A DNA stretch of 64,000 nt from Epiperipatus broadwayi (Eukaryota > Onychophora > Udeonychophora > Euonychophora > Peripatidae), in assembly GCA_028023455.1 (NCBI GenBank), contig JAQFVV010012435.1, positions 1,116,001-1,180,000 on the forward strand, written 5' to 3'. The position numbers and the translations under genes are program-made. The notes under the pieces were generated by a model, which searched no databases, was not told the DNA's origin, and saw nothing but the letters and a program-made list of their open reading frames with translations. Shown here in pieces: positions 45,201-57,239 of the stretch (position 1 is the stretch's first letter; each line of letters starts with the position of its first letter).

Positions 45201-47550
45201 ATTATCTTTTTATTATTTGTTTTTTTTTTAAATTACTAAATATTTGTTTCTAAATAAGTATGTGATATTACATTTAGATTTTATTTGAATATAATAGCAT
45301 GATAGCAGAAAATTAATCAACTGAAATACTAATGTTAAACAGAAAACAAACTGAAAATATTTCCTGCTAATTCTTATTATTTATATTGTTTTTTTATAAT
45401 TGTAAGTAATTATATGTTCAATTTTAATACTCTAGAGAGTTTTTAGTACTTGAACTCATACTTTAATGAAATGGTCCATACATTTATACATTTTTCAGAG
45501 AATAATAAATATATTTTTTTAGTCTAAAGACTAAAATAAATATTTTTGTTTTGATTACTTATTCTTGCTTCTTAATATTATTTTTTTATTTGCAAAATTG
45601 TTATTTTATTTTAAAAATGAATTTTGGTTATTAAATATATATTTTTAATGAAATTTGTGGAAAAACAGATAGATAAAATATAAGACAATTTTTTTTTTGT
45701 TTAGAAATATACCCAAGAAGAACGTGAAAACTATGAAATCATTTATGTATAGAAGTGTTGAAAGCTAACAGACTAAATATACACTATAAATAAATGATAT
45801 ATTACCAATAACAATTTCATATAATTTTCTCCACTAATTTAAATATTTACAAGACCAGTACTTGATACCCTATTCTAAACCATATAACATTTCAGTCTGA
45901 GTAATGCATGGATGTCTAATAATATAGTGTTATAATAGCCATATTTTTAGATTTATTTTTGGCTTTTTCCTTTGTCAGTGAGAACTTAGATTCAAAAATG
46001 GAATTAGCGTATTTTTGCATCTAATAGCTATCTTTTACTTTATATATTGTTTAAGGTAATTGCCTGAAATTTTGAAAAACTCTAAGTCAACTTAGTTGTG
46101 TAGCTATATAAACATGACACTTAATGACTATCTTGGGCTGAAAACCTTATGGTTTTTTTTTATATTTTATTATCTGAATAGAATAAAAAGTGACTGCTAG
46201 ATACATAAGTGCATTTGTTTTAGTTTGTCTCTAATATGTCCACAAACTCATTTGGGAATATATTATGACTCTATTATATCTAGTGTCCATTGATCACCAG
46301 GTTTAAAGTAAATAGCTTTGTAGAAAAATGATTCAAACCACTAAATTGATATACTTTTTGTTATTTAAATTTCAATGTAAAACATTATTGAGATGTGTGT
46401 GAGAAGAGAAGCATCAGTTCTGTATTTAATAATGAACCACTTACTAGATCACCCTATACTTTCCTGTTAATGAGTTGGCTTAGAAGTATACTTAAAACTT
46501 TTTTTTAATTATCCAGACATCGCAGTTTTGCATTTATTAAAAACTTTTTGGTTCATTGCCAATCTTAGGAAAAACCCTGAATGAATTAACATTTGTGAAA
46601 TAAATAGCAATTAGGATCTTATTTATCTTATTGTTATAATGACTTCTTTTGTCTGCATTATGTATAAAGTTTACACATATTAATACCATATTTATTAATG
46701 ACTCTTTTACCAAAAAGGTATGTGGCATACTTACTTTTTGTTTTATTCAAAAAATAATTTTTTATCTATTATCATACACCAGCAATTACAAATCTTTTCA
46801 AATAAATCCTTAAGATTTGATAAATATCCATAACAAAAAAAAAATATATTTTTTTTTTACTAAAAACAAATTTGAATTTTTTTACAGTGTGGAAAAAATT
46901 TTAAGTAGCTGAAAATTCTTAAGCAATCTTAAATTTTTTTCGTTTACTTGACTCATTGCCAACCCAATTTATAATCCAGTTACCGTTCAACAAATAAATA
47001 TTTTAACTATTACATGTCTAGAGAATATAACAAGAGAAAAAATTGTAAGAAGTCTCACCATTCATCAAGTGATTATCTTGACAAGTCTTTGTCTTATCAG
47101 AAATTTTTTTGTGGAAAAAGAAAAGGTTATTAAAGCTGTTTTGTTTATTCATTTATCTTCATAAATGTGTGTGTGTTCGTGCATGTATACATTTTTAAAT
47201 TCACAAAGTGTTTAAATTATTTCAGTTTTGTTTTAATATCATTAATCTTATTAATTCTATATATGGGTATACATTTGTACGTACAATGTTATGTAAACAT
47301 CATATATCAAAACCCAACATCTTGATATTTGCAGTGATTGTATTAATTTGGAGATCGTTATTTTGACAATTTAGTTTATAACACTGGTAAAGTTATTTTC
47401 TTTCTATTTTCTTCTTCTCAATATCTTTAACTAGACTGACTCTTTTTGAATAAATATTTTAATGCATCTTAACATTTGTTTAAACAAGCAATACTTATAA
47501 TCCGGTAACGTATATGGGTGAAGTTAATAAACAATTTCATAAATAACATT
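42236..47550. other. Long AT-rich stretch, nothing recognised
   Basis: 5.3 kb with no assigned repeat. 42460-42850 is more complex (for example GCTCCATGGCTCTAGTCCAT) and contains several CpG, but it has no frame. TA runs lie at 42852-42863 and 45188-45202. Around 45890-45980 a decayed foldback A fragment may be present (GAGTAATGCATGGATGTC, TTTGTCAGTGAGAACTTAG). Frames 44631-44864 and 46537-46728 look like translated noise. Confidence 0.5.
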
Positions 47551-47629
47551 TAGCATATAATACTCAATTATCCAATCACTTTACTACTTTTACAATGCTT
47601 TATTTACCACCCTTTCTTACAGTTTACAG

Positions 47630-47657
47630 TTTCGATTGTCCTAGCAATCTTCTTCAG
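47630..47657 (-). ncRNA. Hammerhead-like core, family P left arm, copy 1
   Basis: Minus strand: CTGAAGA, A-GATTG-CTAGGA-CAATC, GAAA, followed by CTGTAA. Five stem pairs are intact. Confidence 0.3.
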
Positions 47658-47688
47658 AATGTTATATCTCCTAATCTCAACTTTACAG

Positions 47689-47716
47689 TTTCGATTGCCC
47701 CAGAAATCTTCTTCAG
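47689..47716 (-). ncRNA. Hammerhead-like core, family P left arm, copy 2
   Basis: Minus strand: CTGAAGA, A-GATT-TCTGGGGC-AATC, GAAA. Four stem pairs are intact. Confidence 0.3.
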
Positions 47717-47857
47717 AACATTTGATTTTAAAAGTTGTGATTAGGAGATATAACATTCAAGAAATCTTCTTCAGAATGGTATATCTCCTAATCTCAACTT
47801 TTACAATCAAATTTTTAAAATTTAATTGTAAAAGTTGAGATTAAAAGATATAACATT

Positions 47858-47885
47858 CTGAAGAAGATTGCCGGGGCAATCGAAA
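47858..47885 (+). ncRNA. Hammerhead-like core, family P right arm
   Basis: CTGAAGA, A-GATTGC-CGGG-GCAATC, GAAA, followed by CTGTAA. With six perfect stem pairs and a four-base loop this is the cleanest copy in the window. One unpaired A lies between the CTGANGA strand and the stem, unlike a textbook hammerhead. Confidence 0.35.
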
Positions 47886-48010
47886 CTGTAATCTGTAGAA
47901 AAAGGGTGGAAAATAAAGCATTGTAAAAGTAGTAAAGTGATTGGATAATTGAGTATTATATAGTATACATTTGGCAATGCAATAGGAAAGAGTACTTATT
48001 ATACTTCTTT

Positions 48011-48930
48011 TTTAACAACGTTTACCTTAGCACAATCATTGACATATTTTTAATATTGAATTTCAATATAAAACAAGATGATTTTTTTTTAAAGCAACTA
48101 TTCAGCAAACACACAAGCTTATTTTATAACAATGCAGGCTTTAATTCCAACAGCAAACACAGTGTTTTTCCAACCAATGTGTAAATCAAAATTTCATTTA
48201 AAAATTAAACAATTATGATGATTTCTTATAGAAAAACAAGTTAATTTGATCAGGCACCTTATTAACCACAAACATTAATTTGTACATATGAGCTGTTTAT
48301 TAATAAATATAGTTGCTGTCTATCTTTTGTCATAAATTGTAAACAACTTATATCAAATGTAACAGCTATTTTTTTAAATAGCATTAATATCTCATAATAA
48401 TCAGGGAATATTAAATAAAAATAAACCAAAAAAAAAGTGATTTACTTAATAATGCATATATTCTAATTTATATTTGGTGCACTATATTTTTATGATAAAA
48501 ACATTTTGAAATAATATAAGAAATTAAACTTTTAATTTTGCACAAATTTTAAACAATTATACTAAAATAAAAATAGGGCAAGTAAGATAAAAAGTAACTG
48601 ATTTGTTTAACATTCTCTAATTTATCTTCAGTGCACTTCGTTATATATATTTTTCGATTATCTGCAGCACATCATACACTTGCAAAAACTTACTCTAAAA
48701 TCACTCTTGGAAGCTTAATCAGTGGAAGCAAACTGATATAGTATTTTCCTGCTGAATAAAATCTCTTATATGTTGCCATGAATTGACAAATTTTATCTAC
48801 AAAGTAAGAAATAAACCAGTGACCTGTTTTAAAACTTTATAGGTGTTTTTCAAAGTAGGTAATATAAATTTATGATATTCACTATAATACTTAAATACAA
48901 GCACAGTATGTATACTTAAGCTACATGCAA
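48011..48930. other. AT-rich sequence, nothing recognised
   Basis: No feature was assigned. Confidence 0.5.
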
Positions 48931-48934
48931 TTAG

Positions 48935-49200
48935 AGGGGATTTGAACCCAGACTTTCAAGCTCCCTTCAGTCATCCACATGAACTCATACATGTGAAAAA
49001 GATCAATAATCTCCAATATATGCTGAACCAGCTCTTGAATATGTATGTTGGACATCATTTATCTTTTTACATGTATGTGGTCATGTGTATCAGTTTTATA
49101 AAATGGAGTGGCCAGCACTCAAATACATATATCAGAGATCATTTATCTTTTTCATATGCACATGGTCATGTGTATCCATTGTGTAAGATGGAATGAATAT
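48935..49200. mobile_element. Decayed family F relative with tRNA-like edge
   Basis: GGGGATTTGAACCCAGACTT contains a minus-strand box B-like GGGTTCAAATCC. Two tandem partial repeats follow, each with ATCATTTATCTTTTT, CATGTATGTGGTCATG or CACATGGTCATG, and GTGTATC. The order recalls the right arm of family F. The 84-codon frame at 48942-49196 is a translation of this repeat. Confidence 0.4.
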
Positions 49201-49365
49201 TCACTATGGTAAATTCTTGCATGTAAGGTCAGCATATAAAAGAATAAAAGTATTTACATTTTCTTTTATGTGTTTAAAATTATTAAATAGATTTATTTTA
49301 ATAAAGTTAAAATTCTAAAGCTAAAGAATATTGAATAAAATACCACATTAGTATTAGTTTTAATT

Positions 49366-49481
49366 GTCAAGCATTGTTAGCCAAGATGTCAGCACAGCTG
49401 CCTTGCAAGCAAGCAGTTGATTGCAGACAGTTGTTGCAGGTTCGCCTCCCGGACGATGCTATGACATATGAAAAAAAAAAA
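49366..49481 (+). mobile_element. tRNA-only SINE, second subfamily
   Basis: GTCAAGCATTGTTAGCCAAG, anticodon region GCTGCCTTGCAAGCAAGCAG, box B GCAGGTTCGCCTCCCGG, 3' acceptor ACGATGC, then CTATGACATATG and an A-run of 11. It groups with the 6.26-kb copy by the CCTTGCAAGCAA loop. Target duplication is unclear: AAAGAATATT occurs on both sides but lies 32 bp away from the 5' end. Confidence 0.8.
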
Positions 49482-50004
49482 GAATATTAATAAACAATGG
49501 GAATGGAAATAGAAATTTTATAGCATAAACTTTGTTTTTCCTCTCTATTTTTTTTAATACATAAAAGACTTTATAATACAAATTTTTTGGATTAGATATA
49601 TTTTATTTTATCTTTCAGTTCCAATAATAAATGTGTCCCATTTATTTAATTAATATATGCAGCTCTATTCAGTTCAATAGATTTTTTTTCTTACATTAGG
49701 AAATTAGTGTCAAAGTGCCTGCTTTTCTATCTGGAATTTGTCTAATATTCTCTTCTTATATATTATTGTATTCTTTTTTTTTTTAATAAATTGTTCATCA
49801 CATTAGCTTTACTTTACCTTGTGCTGCATAAATAAAATCTGGTCTTTTTTATTATTAAATTAAACTTTGCCATTAAAATGATTGGCTTTTTTAATGTGAT
49901 TTCTCTTTTAGACATACTTGTTTGATCTGAAGGATTAAACTTTTATTTTTGTGTAAGAGCATATTACCTGTCAATATATTATTATTTAATTTGACTATCA
50001 AATG
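49482..50004. other. AT-rich sequence, nothing recognised
   Basis: No feature was assigned. Confidence 0.5.
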
Positions 50005-50005
50005 T

Positions 50006-50076
50006 AGCTTCTTAACAGTATAATGGTAAGTATTCCCCATGCAAGCAGAAGTCAAAGGTTCAATTAACTATTGAAA
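50006..50076 (+). pseudogene. tRNA-Asp-like pseudogene
   Basis: CTTCTTAACAGTATAATGGT, then AAGTATTCCCC, resembles the 5' half of animal tRNA-Asp (box A TTAGTATAGTGG type). AAAGGTTCAATTAACTATT at 50054-50072 resembles its T-arm. The anticodon arm (CCCATGCAAGCAGAAG) is not well paired and the acceptor stem does not close, so it is not functional. It could be the head of a SINE. Confidence 0.4.
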
Positions 50077-51230
50077 TGTTGAGATATTTTGTACCCTATG
50101 CAATTTGATACAGGAATAGAGTAGTAGATTCAGTATTAAAGATTCTAGAACCAATTCTTTGTATAATAATCTAGATAATAATTAAAAAGACTCAGCTCAG
50201 ATAAACTGAATGAAATTGTTATGTACTCAATCCAACACTAGAATTTTCAAACATAATGCTTTTTTTTCTTTAATTTTATCATCAAATTTCAATAGGAGGA
50301 AATTTCTATTGAAGTTTCATTTAATTTTTGATATTTAATTTTTTAATTGTGATTTTCCTTTACTTTTATCACACCTAATGCATTTCGATGAATAATTCAG
50401 AAATCAGCAATATTCTACTTCTATATCATGATATTCCTGTCAGAAATTAGACACAATCAAGAAGAATTAGAAGTGTAAAAATATATCTTCCAAAAATGAT
50501 AAACTGAATTGGAATGAAATCATTTGTCGAACTTAAATACACTCCAAATTAGAATTGTTTTTACGACTAGACCACTTCCATTAAATTTGATCTAATTTTT
50601 TAAAATTTTGAATCATATTTTTCAACCAAAGTATTGAAATGATAATTTGAATAAGAAATTATTGGTATTTGAGCCCCAAAAAGGTAGGGTATGACAGATG
50701 CATAGAAATTGGTCAAATTTCCTTCCCTCTTCATTTTCTCAGATATCTAACCAGAAGCTTTTCTTTATAAACAACATAGAGCTTATAAAATAAAATAAAA
50801 TGGTTTGTGAATTGCCTTTTCACTTGTGTGTGGAGTGGAATGAGGGATAGTGATCAATGATTTCTTCTTTCATGTCTATAATCTTGGTTGAAATCTAAAT
50901 AGAACTTGGTCATGTTTTCATGAAGTTGAGTTTCTCTTTTATTAACATAGCTAACTACCCAATTACTGATTGCTAAATGAGTAGACAGATTTTTTTACTT
51001 GAAAATTAAACAAAGACAAAGAAACTGCATTAAAGTTTTTGAACCAACGGCTGACTGATCTGGTCGGCAATTCTTTTCTTCATGGTCTGAATACATCTTC
51101 GGAGAGATACTGAATCTTTTGTCCTGAAGTGGGATATTTATGGTTGTGTTTTCATTATTTTTCATGATAAACAAATTACTTATAATTAACTAATTGCACT
51201 TTCCCACATTTTTAAAATAAATTTTCTTAT
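50077..51230. other. AT-rich sequence, nothing recognised
   Basis: The segment 51045-51160 (GGCTGACTGATCTGGTCGGC, CGGAGAGATACTGAATC) is more complex and CpG-bearing than its surroundings. It has no frame on either strand that I recognise. Confidence 0.45.
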
Positions 51231-51232
51231 TA

Positions 51233-51490
51233 TACATTATTGAATAAATAATATTTTTAATAATTATTTATTAGATAGAGATTATTCAATAATGTATAAT
51301 ATTTTAGTAGTGTAATTTTTACTACACCATTCACGCAAGGTATGGACTGGTTTTTATTCACTTTTAACATATTGTGGAGGGATATAATCATAAACATAAG
51401 ACCAAAGACATGAAAAGAATTTATGACCCCCAATATGCACATTTCGTGCTGAACCATCACATCAGTTGGCCCAGACCACAATCTCATACA
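51233..51490. mobile_element. Hairpin followed by decayed family F fragment
   Basis: TACATTATTGAATAA at 51235-51249 is repeated inverted as TTATTCAATAATGTA near 51282-51296. Then CCCCAATATGCACATTTCGT, GCTGAACCATCACATCAG and TTGGCCCAGACCACAATCTC match the CAATATATGTATTTCATGCT to GTTGGTCCAGATTATCATC part of family F. The 76-codon minus frame here is repeat translation. Confidence 0.6.
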
Positions 51491-53095
51491 TATCTTTATT
51501 ATTGTTCAGTATATATATAGAAAATGTTTGAACTATTTATATATTAGCATTAAAAAAAAGAAATATTTTTGCATCTTTTATCTGTTATATTTTTCTAATT
51601 TCGTAAAATAATTGTTAAATGCTGTATATAAATCGATCATTGTAGAATAATCGGCATTCTACCTTTTGACTAGAAGAATTATTAGGTTAGATGAATTAAC
51701 TAACTAGCTAACATATATGTATATAAATCTGTTACTATGAAAACACCAGTGACTTATTCTAATAATGTCTGCACTGATATTCTGAATTTTATATGATATT
51801 TATTAAAAGATATTTACTTTAGAAAGTGGCCTAATTCACTTATTGAAATTAAGAGAGAAACCTCGCCGCTGTTCAAAATAAAATTAATATAGACAAATAC
51901 ATAGAATTTTAAGTTCCATTTTTGTAAATTACTGAAACGTTATATTACAAAATCAAACTTGAAATAAGAATTAGACTTCTTATAACTATTTTTATTTTAT
52001 AGAAGATGTAATTTTACATGTAAATATATAGTCATATTATTCACAACTTTTCGAATTTGGAAATATGCCAAAAGTTTCTTTATAGTTTACGTTTTTGTCC
52101 CTAGAGGGAGATGTGAAACAGTTGATTGTATTTTATTTTCTTCTTAAATATAACGGAGGGGGAAAGCTTTTCATATTTCTTGCATGCTAGAAAGACTTAT
52201 CTACAATAATGTTTTACACCAAATGCTTGCTGTGTTTTGAAATCCTAGGGGATTGCTCCATTAGCAATCTTTGAATAGTAGCAGAAACCTTCTGCGTTTT
52301 GAAGTATAAGCATGCGAGGGAGATTGCATGTAAGGAAATCTTATGTATGGATGAATGTTAGATCGGAAGCATGGATCAAAGTTTTTATGCAAACGTCAGA
52401 GATTCAAACTTTTTCTTAATAAAACTCAGCTTGTTTTGAAATCTTGAATCACGAAATTATAAAATACATGCATAGTAAAATATAAGAAAAAATGTAATAT
52501 TTCGTTGTATATATTTTTTAAGTAATAAATAATTAATTGATATACATTCTTTAAAATATATATGAATTTATTTATTATTTTTTGCATTTTATGTAATCAT
52601 TTTTTTAAAGTGTATAATAAAAAAAGCAATTTTCAAAACAAATTTAACTGTACAATTAAAAAAAAGCTAATATAAATTATATACGAATAGAAATGACCGT
52701 GTATAATCAAAACCTGTATTAAGTTTCGTGTCCCCCTCTCCTATGTTACATTTCGAAGCCCTTTTGGCTATAGTTTTATCATGTTTTATAGGTGCTGTAC
52801 AGAGTAAAAAATATCCAATTACGAGGAAGGAGATGCATTTACCCCTCCCTAATGAGTCTATGCTAAATTCTGTAAATATAAATTACAATTGCATTCATAA
52901 ATTAGTGACAGGTGGGGCTTTGTGTGTGTGTGTGTTTATTTTGATACTTTTAAAAAAAAGATGTCCCTATAAATAAATCTTGTAAAAAGAAATTTAAAAA
53001 GACAAATTCCTCAGACTCAGATAGCTAGATTACCATTAATCCTAATACCTTCAATTCGAAAACTACTATTGTCCGAATAAAGTTACAAAACAATA
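51491..53095. other. AT-rich sequence, nothing recognised
   Basis: The portion 52080-52400 is less AT-rich and non-repetitive. The frame at 52728-52976 begins, from its first ATG, with MLHFEALLAIVLSCFIG, which looks like a signal peptide. It has no downstream domain, no splice context and ends in a low-complexity GTGTGTG stretch. I do not call a gene. Confidence 0.45.
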
Positions 53096-53099
53096 TTCT

Positions 53100-53365
53100 G
53101 AGTTAACTACTTATTCCTATTGCATTGCCAAATGTATATCATATAATATTCAATTGACCAAACACGTTACTACTCTTACAATGCTTTATTATCCACCCTT
53201 TCCTGCCCTTTACACTAATTTTGATTGTAACAGTTGAGATTAGGAGATATAACGTTCTGAAGAAGATTGCTGGGGCAACCGAAACTGTAAAGTGCAGGAA
53301 AGGGTGGATAATAAAGCATTGTAGGGTAGTAAAGTGCTTGGTCAATTGAATATTATATGGTTTAA
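53100..53365. mobile_element. Foldback family P, compact copy
   Basis: The arms run from AATATTCAATTGACCAAACA, CGTTACTACTCTTACAATGC, TATCCACCCTTTCCTGCCC to the complement TTGGTCAATTGAATATTATA. The left arm has lost the core, so only the right arm keeps it. The left flank TTCCTATTGCATTGCCAAAT is the inverted counterpart of the right flank of the 47.6-kb copy. The 68-codon minus frame is arm sequence. Confidence 0.85.
53257..53284 (+). ncRNA. Hammerhead-like core, family P compact copy
   Basis: CTGAAGA, A-GATTGC-TGGG-GCAACC, GAAA, followed by CTGTAA. One of six stem pairs is lost (A-C). GTAAAGTGCAGGAAAGG after the core pairs with CCTTTCCTGCCCTTTAC in the left arm. That would be a long stem III of a type III layout, but no adjoining stem I forms. 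Confidence 0.3.
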
Positions 53366-54960
53366 TTATTGCTACATAAAAATTTTATGATATAAAAATA
53401 AGCACATTCTTTATTTTTAAAGTGCTAAAGTGATATATTGTAAATTCATATAGTATGCAAAAATATATATTAATATATATAAGTATAGATAATAAAATTA
53501 ATGATTATTTACATTTTTAGCAGAATTTAGGTTTATAAGGAATGGGAGAAAAAATTATTATTGAAATCTGAAAATTTCATAAATACATAAAAGTCGGGAA
53601 TTTTGAATTAACGGTAATCTTATTTATGTTACTGATAGTTTCGATATCAGATAAAGGTTTTTATTGTTTTTATTTTAATGACTTTCTCATTTATTTTAAT
53701 TGATACAGTTTCGATTTTGTTCCACTTAGGGCTCTGGGTAAGGGACTGCATTGCTAAGCTTTAAATTATTAGCAATATAAACTCTTACTCTATTACTTTG
53801 GACGAACTTATATGCAATAATGACTCTTAAAATTTCTCTTCCAAACATATTTGTTTTAAAAAAATATTAAAATTTTTATAAAAAACTTCCAAGTCTATAT
53901 AAATGACTCACATTTTATATCCTGTTGTCTTTATTAACCTTATTGTTACCACTTACATAGTTATCAAAACTCATAATATTTTATTCTTCATCTTTCTGTC
54001 GTTCTTTTTTCTGAATATACTATATAATTATAATACTCTTTCTCTCATCTTAGTAAGCTGGAGTCATGTGATGTTTTATTGATTTTAATTATAATAGTTC
54101 ATAAAATCTTATTAAATAGGTATCTATATACAAAACTAAGTATTTACAAATGAAAGTTATTTTGAAGCAGTTTATTGCAGTTGAAAAATGGTCATTTGAT
54201 GGCCAGATGATGTGAATGAAAAGCAAACTTAATTTCATATTAATTGAATGGAAATGTTAAATTCTGCCACTAGAGTGATCAAATATCACATGACTTATTA
54301 AACAATCCTCTATATACTTATTTATATTTTATTTTCGTAACATTTTTGTTAATACTATTCATGCAATTTATTACTTTAATAGCGTATTTTGACATGTATC
54401 AGTCATTTTTGTGAATTTTTACACTATGCCTTGCTTTCTCGCAAAGTTTTTAATACATTGTATTTCATCAATTCTTTGGATCATATAGTTTTTAAAATAG
54501 TGAGTTTTCTAACATTAAATATAAATTTACCCATCATTCCTCCTAAAGCATAAATTGGTATATCATGACTTTATGGGTTAAACAGTTTGAATGCCTTGAT
54601 TATATAATGATTAGATTCAGAGTGAGTTTCTAAAAAGAGTGATCAAAGTATTCTTCTAAAAGTGCAAACTTCTTAACTTTTCAAATATACACAGCCTAAT
54701 AACATTTTTATAATAGTATAGATTACATATGGAGTTCAAGTCACTTTTTAAATAATAATATAGATTACATATAGAGTTCAGTTTCAGGTTAAATCATTGT
54801 AAATTTTATAATTTTTAGGTTCAATATCATTATTGTAAATTGTGCATTGTTATAATTATTTTTGTTTTTGTATAAGTTACAAAAAAATATGGAATCACCA
54901 CTTCCAATTATCTTCATTTTAACAACAAAAATGGTGTAACAATGGGCAGATAAATCCCAT
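53366..54960. other. AT-rich sequence, nothing recognised
   Basis: A short direct repeat, ATATAGATTACATAT followed by GAGTTCA, occurs at about 54716-54738 and 54760-54780. The minus frame 54789-54983 is not credible. Confidence 0.5.
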
Positions 54961-54964
54961 ATAA

Positions 54965-55345
54965 ATGCTTTCATCATCATCAATCAACAACAGTTCCCTG
55001 TAGAACAAGTTATTTTGAATCTAATCAAATTCTCTAATCTATAATTTCTCTTTTCTATCACTCTGAAAAATTTCTTTATCTCCTTTTCATAGGTCTCTTA
55101 TAATCTCTGAGATCCAGCTTTAAATTTTTAGTTGCTCATTTATTGTTATCTCTGAGTGACGTTTCTACCTGAACTCCATCTTAGTCTTTCAATTTTTCTA
55201 ATGATGATAGTAATAATTGTTTGTTTTCCCCACTCCCATCTATTTTGCTTTTAATCCTTTCTTGTAGATTTTGATATAATCTCTCTACAGTTTTCTCTGC
55301 ATTCATTTAGTATGTGTTTACATCTCATATTGAAAAGTAATGACT
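54965..55345 (-). pseudogene. LINE C-terminal tail, decayed
   Basis: The plus strand reads CATCATCATCAATCAACAAC (the reversed ATG tail), CTCTTATAATCTCTGAGATC, TGCTCATTTATTGTTATCTC and TCTTAGTCTTTCAATTTTTC. These match the order of the 28-kb copy. No frame is open. Confidence 0.65.
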
Positions 55346-56170
55346 GGTAAAGCACACTTATTATAACTATTTTTTCAAGTGCATTAACACTTTTTTTTTA
55401 AAGTCAAGTTGTTTCTATACAAAATACTTGTAATTCATTACCATTAACTTTCTTTTTTGTTTTTTGAAAATCAATCAACTTTAAACCTTTTAGTATTTTT
55501 CATCGGTTCTATTTATGTGCTTTCATTTCATAGCTTTTCTAATTTGTGAAACATAATGTGTAAAAGCAGACATTTAATCTGCAAAAATCCATATGTTTTA
55601 AGAAGTTTCAATTTTTTTAATTTCTTAACTTTTTAATTAATTAGCAAAATATTTCTCATAAACCAGCTGTAAAAAAAATTCTATGGAGACAAAGTCATTT
55701 ACTATACATTCTTACCAATGTTGCTTTACTGTTTAGCTACTTATGTTATATTTTGAATAGTATTCTTTAAAATTTTCCCATGTTGCCACTAAATATAAAT
55801 TGCTGCATAGGCATAAGAAATCAAGACATCCATTATAAGGTTATTTATCTATTATTGTTGATAATTTGATCTAGAGAAGTATTGCATTTTTGATTCATAT
55901 CTTTCCCTATATGGCAGACTCTGAAGCTTATTTATTTTATTGAAATATTCATCTGCTCAAGTTTTTATTATTAATAATAATTTTATCATCAGCTGGAAGA
56001 AAAGGGATAGTTTCTATTTTAGAGAAATACTAAGTTATATATTCATTAACTTTTATTACCAATAATTTTGTCATGTTGTGGGTATAGTTTTGATTTCAAA
56101 AAATAAATGCTTAATCATTTTATGGTTTAAATACAAATAAGTACCAAAAATATCCAAATATTAAAAAATT
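55346..56170. other. AT-rich sequence, nothing recognised
   Basis: No feature was assigned. Confidence 0.5.
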
Positions 56171-56173
56171 ACA

Positions 56174-56545
56174 AATAATATATATAAAAATATTTTATAA
56201 TAAACACTTTTATTTACTGTGCACTAAAAAGCCCAAAAATAATTGCTTTCTTATTTGGTAGTTTTAATATTAAACTTAAAATAAAAATATAGAGTAATCA
56301 GAAATTAATTAATTCAATCATTTGTTGTAAAGAGTAGGGATTAAATTAATTAATTTCTGAACACCACATGCTTTTATTTCAAGTTAAATATAAAAAAAAA
56401 CCCAATTGTCATTGAAGAAAACAATTATTTTTGGGCTTTTTAGTGCACAGTAATTAAAAATGCTTATTTTAAAGTATATTACTTTTAAATTGTTAGTTTG
56501 CATAGTAAATAAAAATATTCATTATAAAATATTATATATATTATT
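56174..56545. mobile_element. Foldback element (about 370 bp)
   Basis: Outer arms AATAATATATATAAAAATAT and the complement ATATTATATATATTATT surround nearly perfect inner arms, TACTGTGCACTAAAAAGCCC with AAAAATAATTG and their complement at 56423-56453. Central arms follow (CAGAAATTAATTAATTCAAT with ATTAATTAATTTCTG). Single copy in the window. Confidence 0.85.
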
Positions 56546-56595
56546 AGTTCTCAGATCTACCATTCTATCACTGTACTAAAATAGTGCAGGAAATT
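56546..56595 (-). mobile_element. tRNA-like SINE family G head fragment
   Basis: AGATCTACCATTCTATCACT followed by GTACTAAAATAGTGCAGG resembles the head end of family G. Confidence 0.3.
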
Positions 56596-57235
56596 ATTAT
56601 TTTTAAAAGTAAAAAAAGGTTCATTATAATGTGAATTCTCTGTATCAAAGATCAAATGACCATATAAGGGAAATACTCTATAAAAGCATCAATAATCAAA
56701 ATGAGATCAGCAGAATTATTAAATTTGCTAAACTCTTTCCTACCGTATTTATAATTTTGAGTTATTACCAGTGCTTCGGTAATAGCCTATTTATTTGTGA
56801 CCTTTCATACTGTATTTACTTCCTCTATACATTGGAAAATAAATTTCTATAATAAACATACAAATAAAAGCTCTGTTTTACATATATTAACTGTGACTTT
56901 TTTCAGCACATATTGCTAACTGTATAAACAAAGTATGATCTATTTTAACTATTAATGATATTCGCACAACATATTTCATAATGATAAAAAAAATTTTGGA
57001 TAAAAGCTTTTGGCTTCATTATTTTATGATATTACTCTAAATTTGGGGTGCTAAAACAAGTAATGTTAACTGACAAGCAATAGCAATCTATCATTGGTGT
57101 TAACCATTACTTTTATCATGTTAACTTAATCTTCCTTAGTTTAAATCTGCTCTTCACAGAAAGGTAATTTGGAGATGCAAAACTTTAATCTAATATCCAG
57201 TGATTAGCCAAACTTATAATACTATTAATAACAAA
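56596..57235. other. AT-rich sequence, nothing recognised
   Basis: The 73-codon frame at 56631-56852 has no recognisable domain. Confidence 0.5.
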
Positions 57236-57239
57236 TAAA

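Larger units (their letters stand above)
47555..48010. mobile_element. Foldback family P with internally repeated arm
   Basis: The left arm starts AATACTCAATTATCCAATCA, CTTTACTACTTTTACAATGC and includes ACAGTTTCGATTGTCCTAGC. The right arm ends TTGGATAATTGAGTATTATA. The left half contains the core segment about two and a half times (47622-47660, 47684-47720, 47760-47780), so it was internally duplicated. The right flank CATTTGGCAATGCAATAGG, then AAAGAGTACTTATTATACTT, is shared with the 57.6-kb copy and, inverted, with 53.1 kb. The repeat unit therefore extends beyond the palindrome. Confidence 0.85.

Noticed and set aside
52728-52976. 82-codon frame with a signal-peptide-like start
   Set aside because: It opens with GTG. 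The internal ATG gives a hydrophobic leader but no recognisable mature domain, no splice signals that I trust and no homologous copy nearby.
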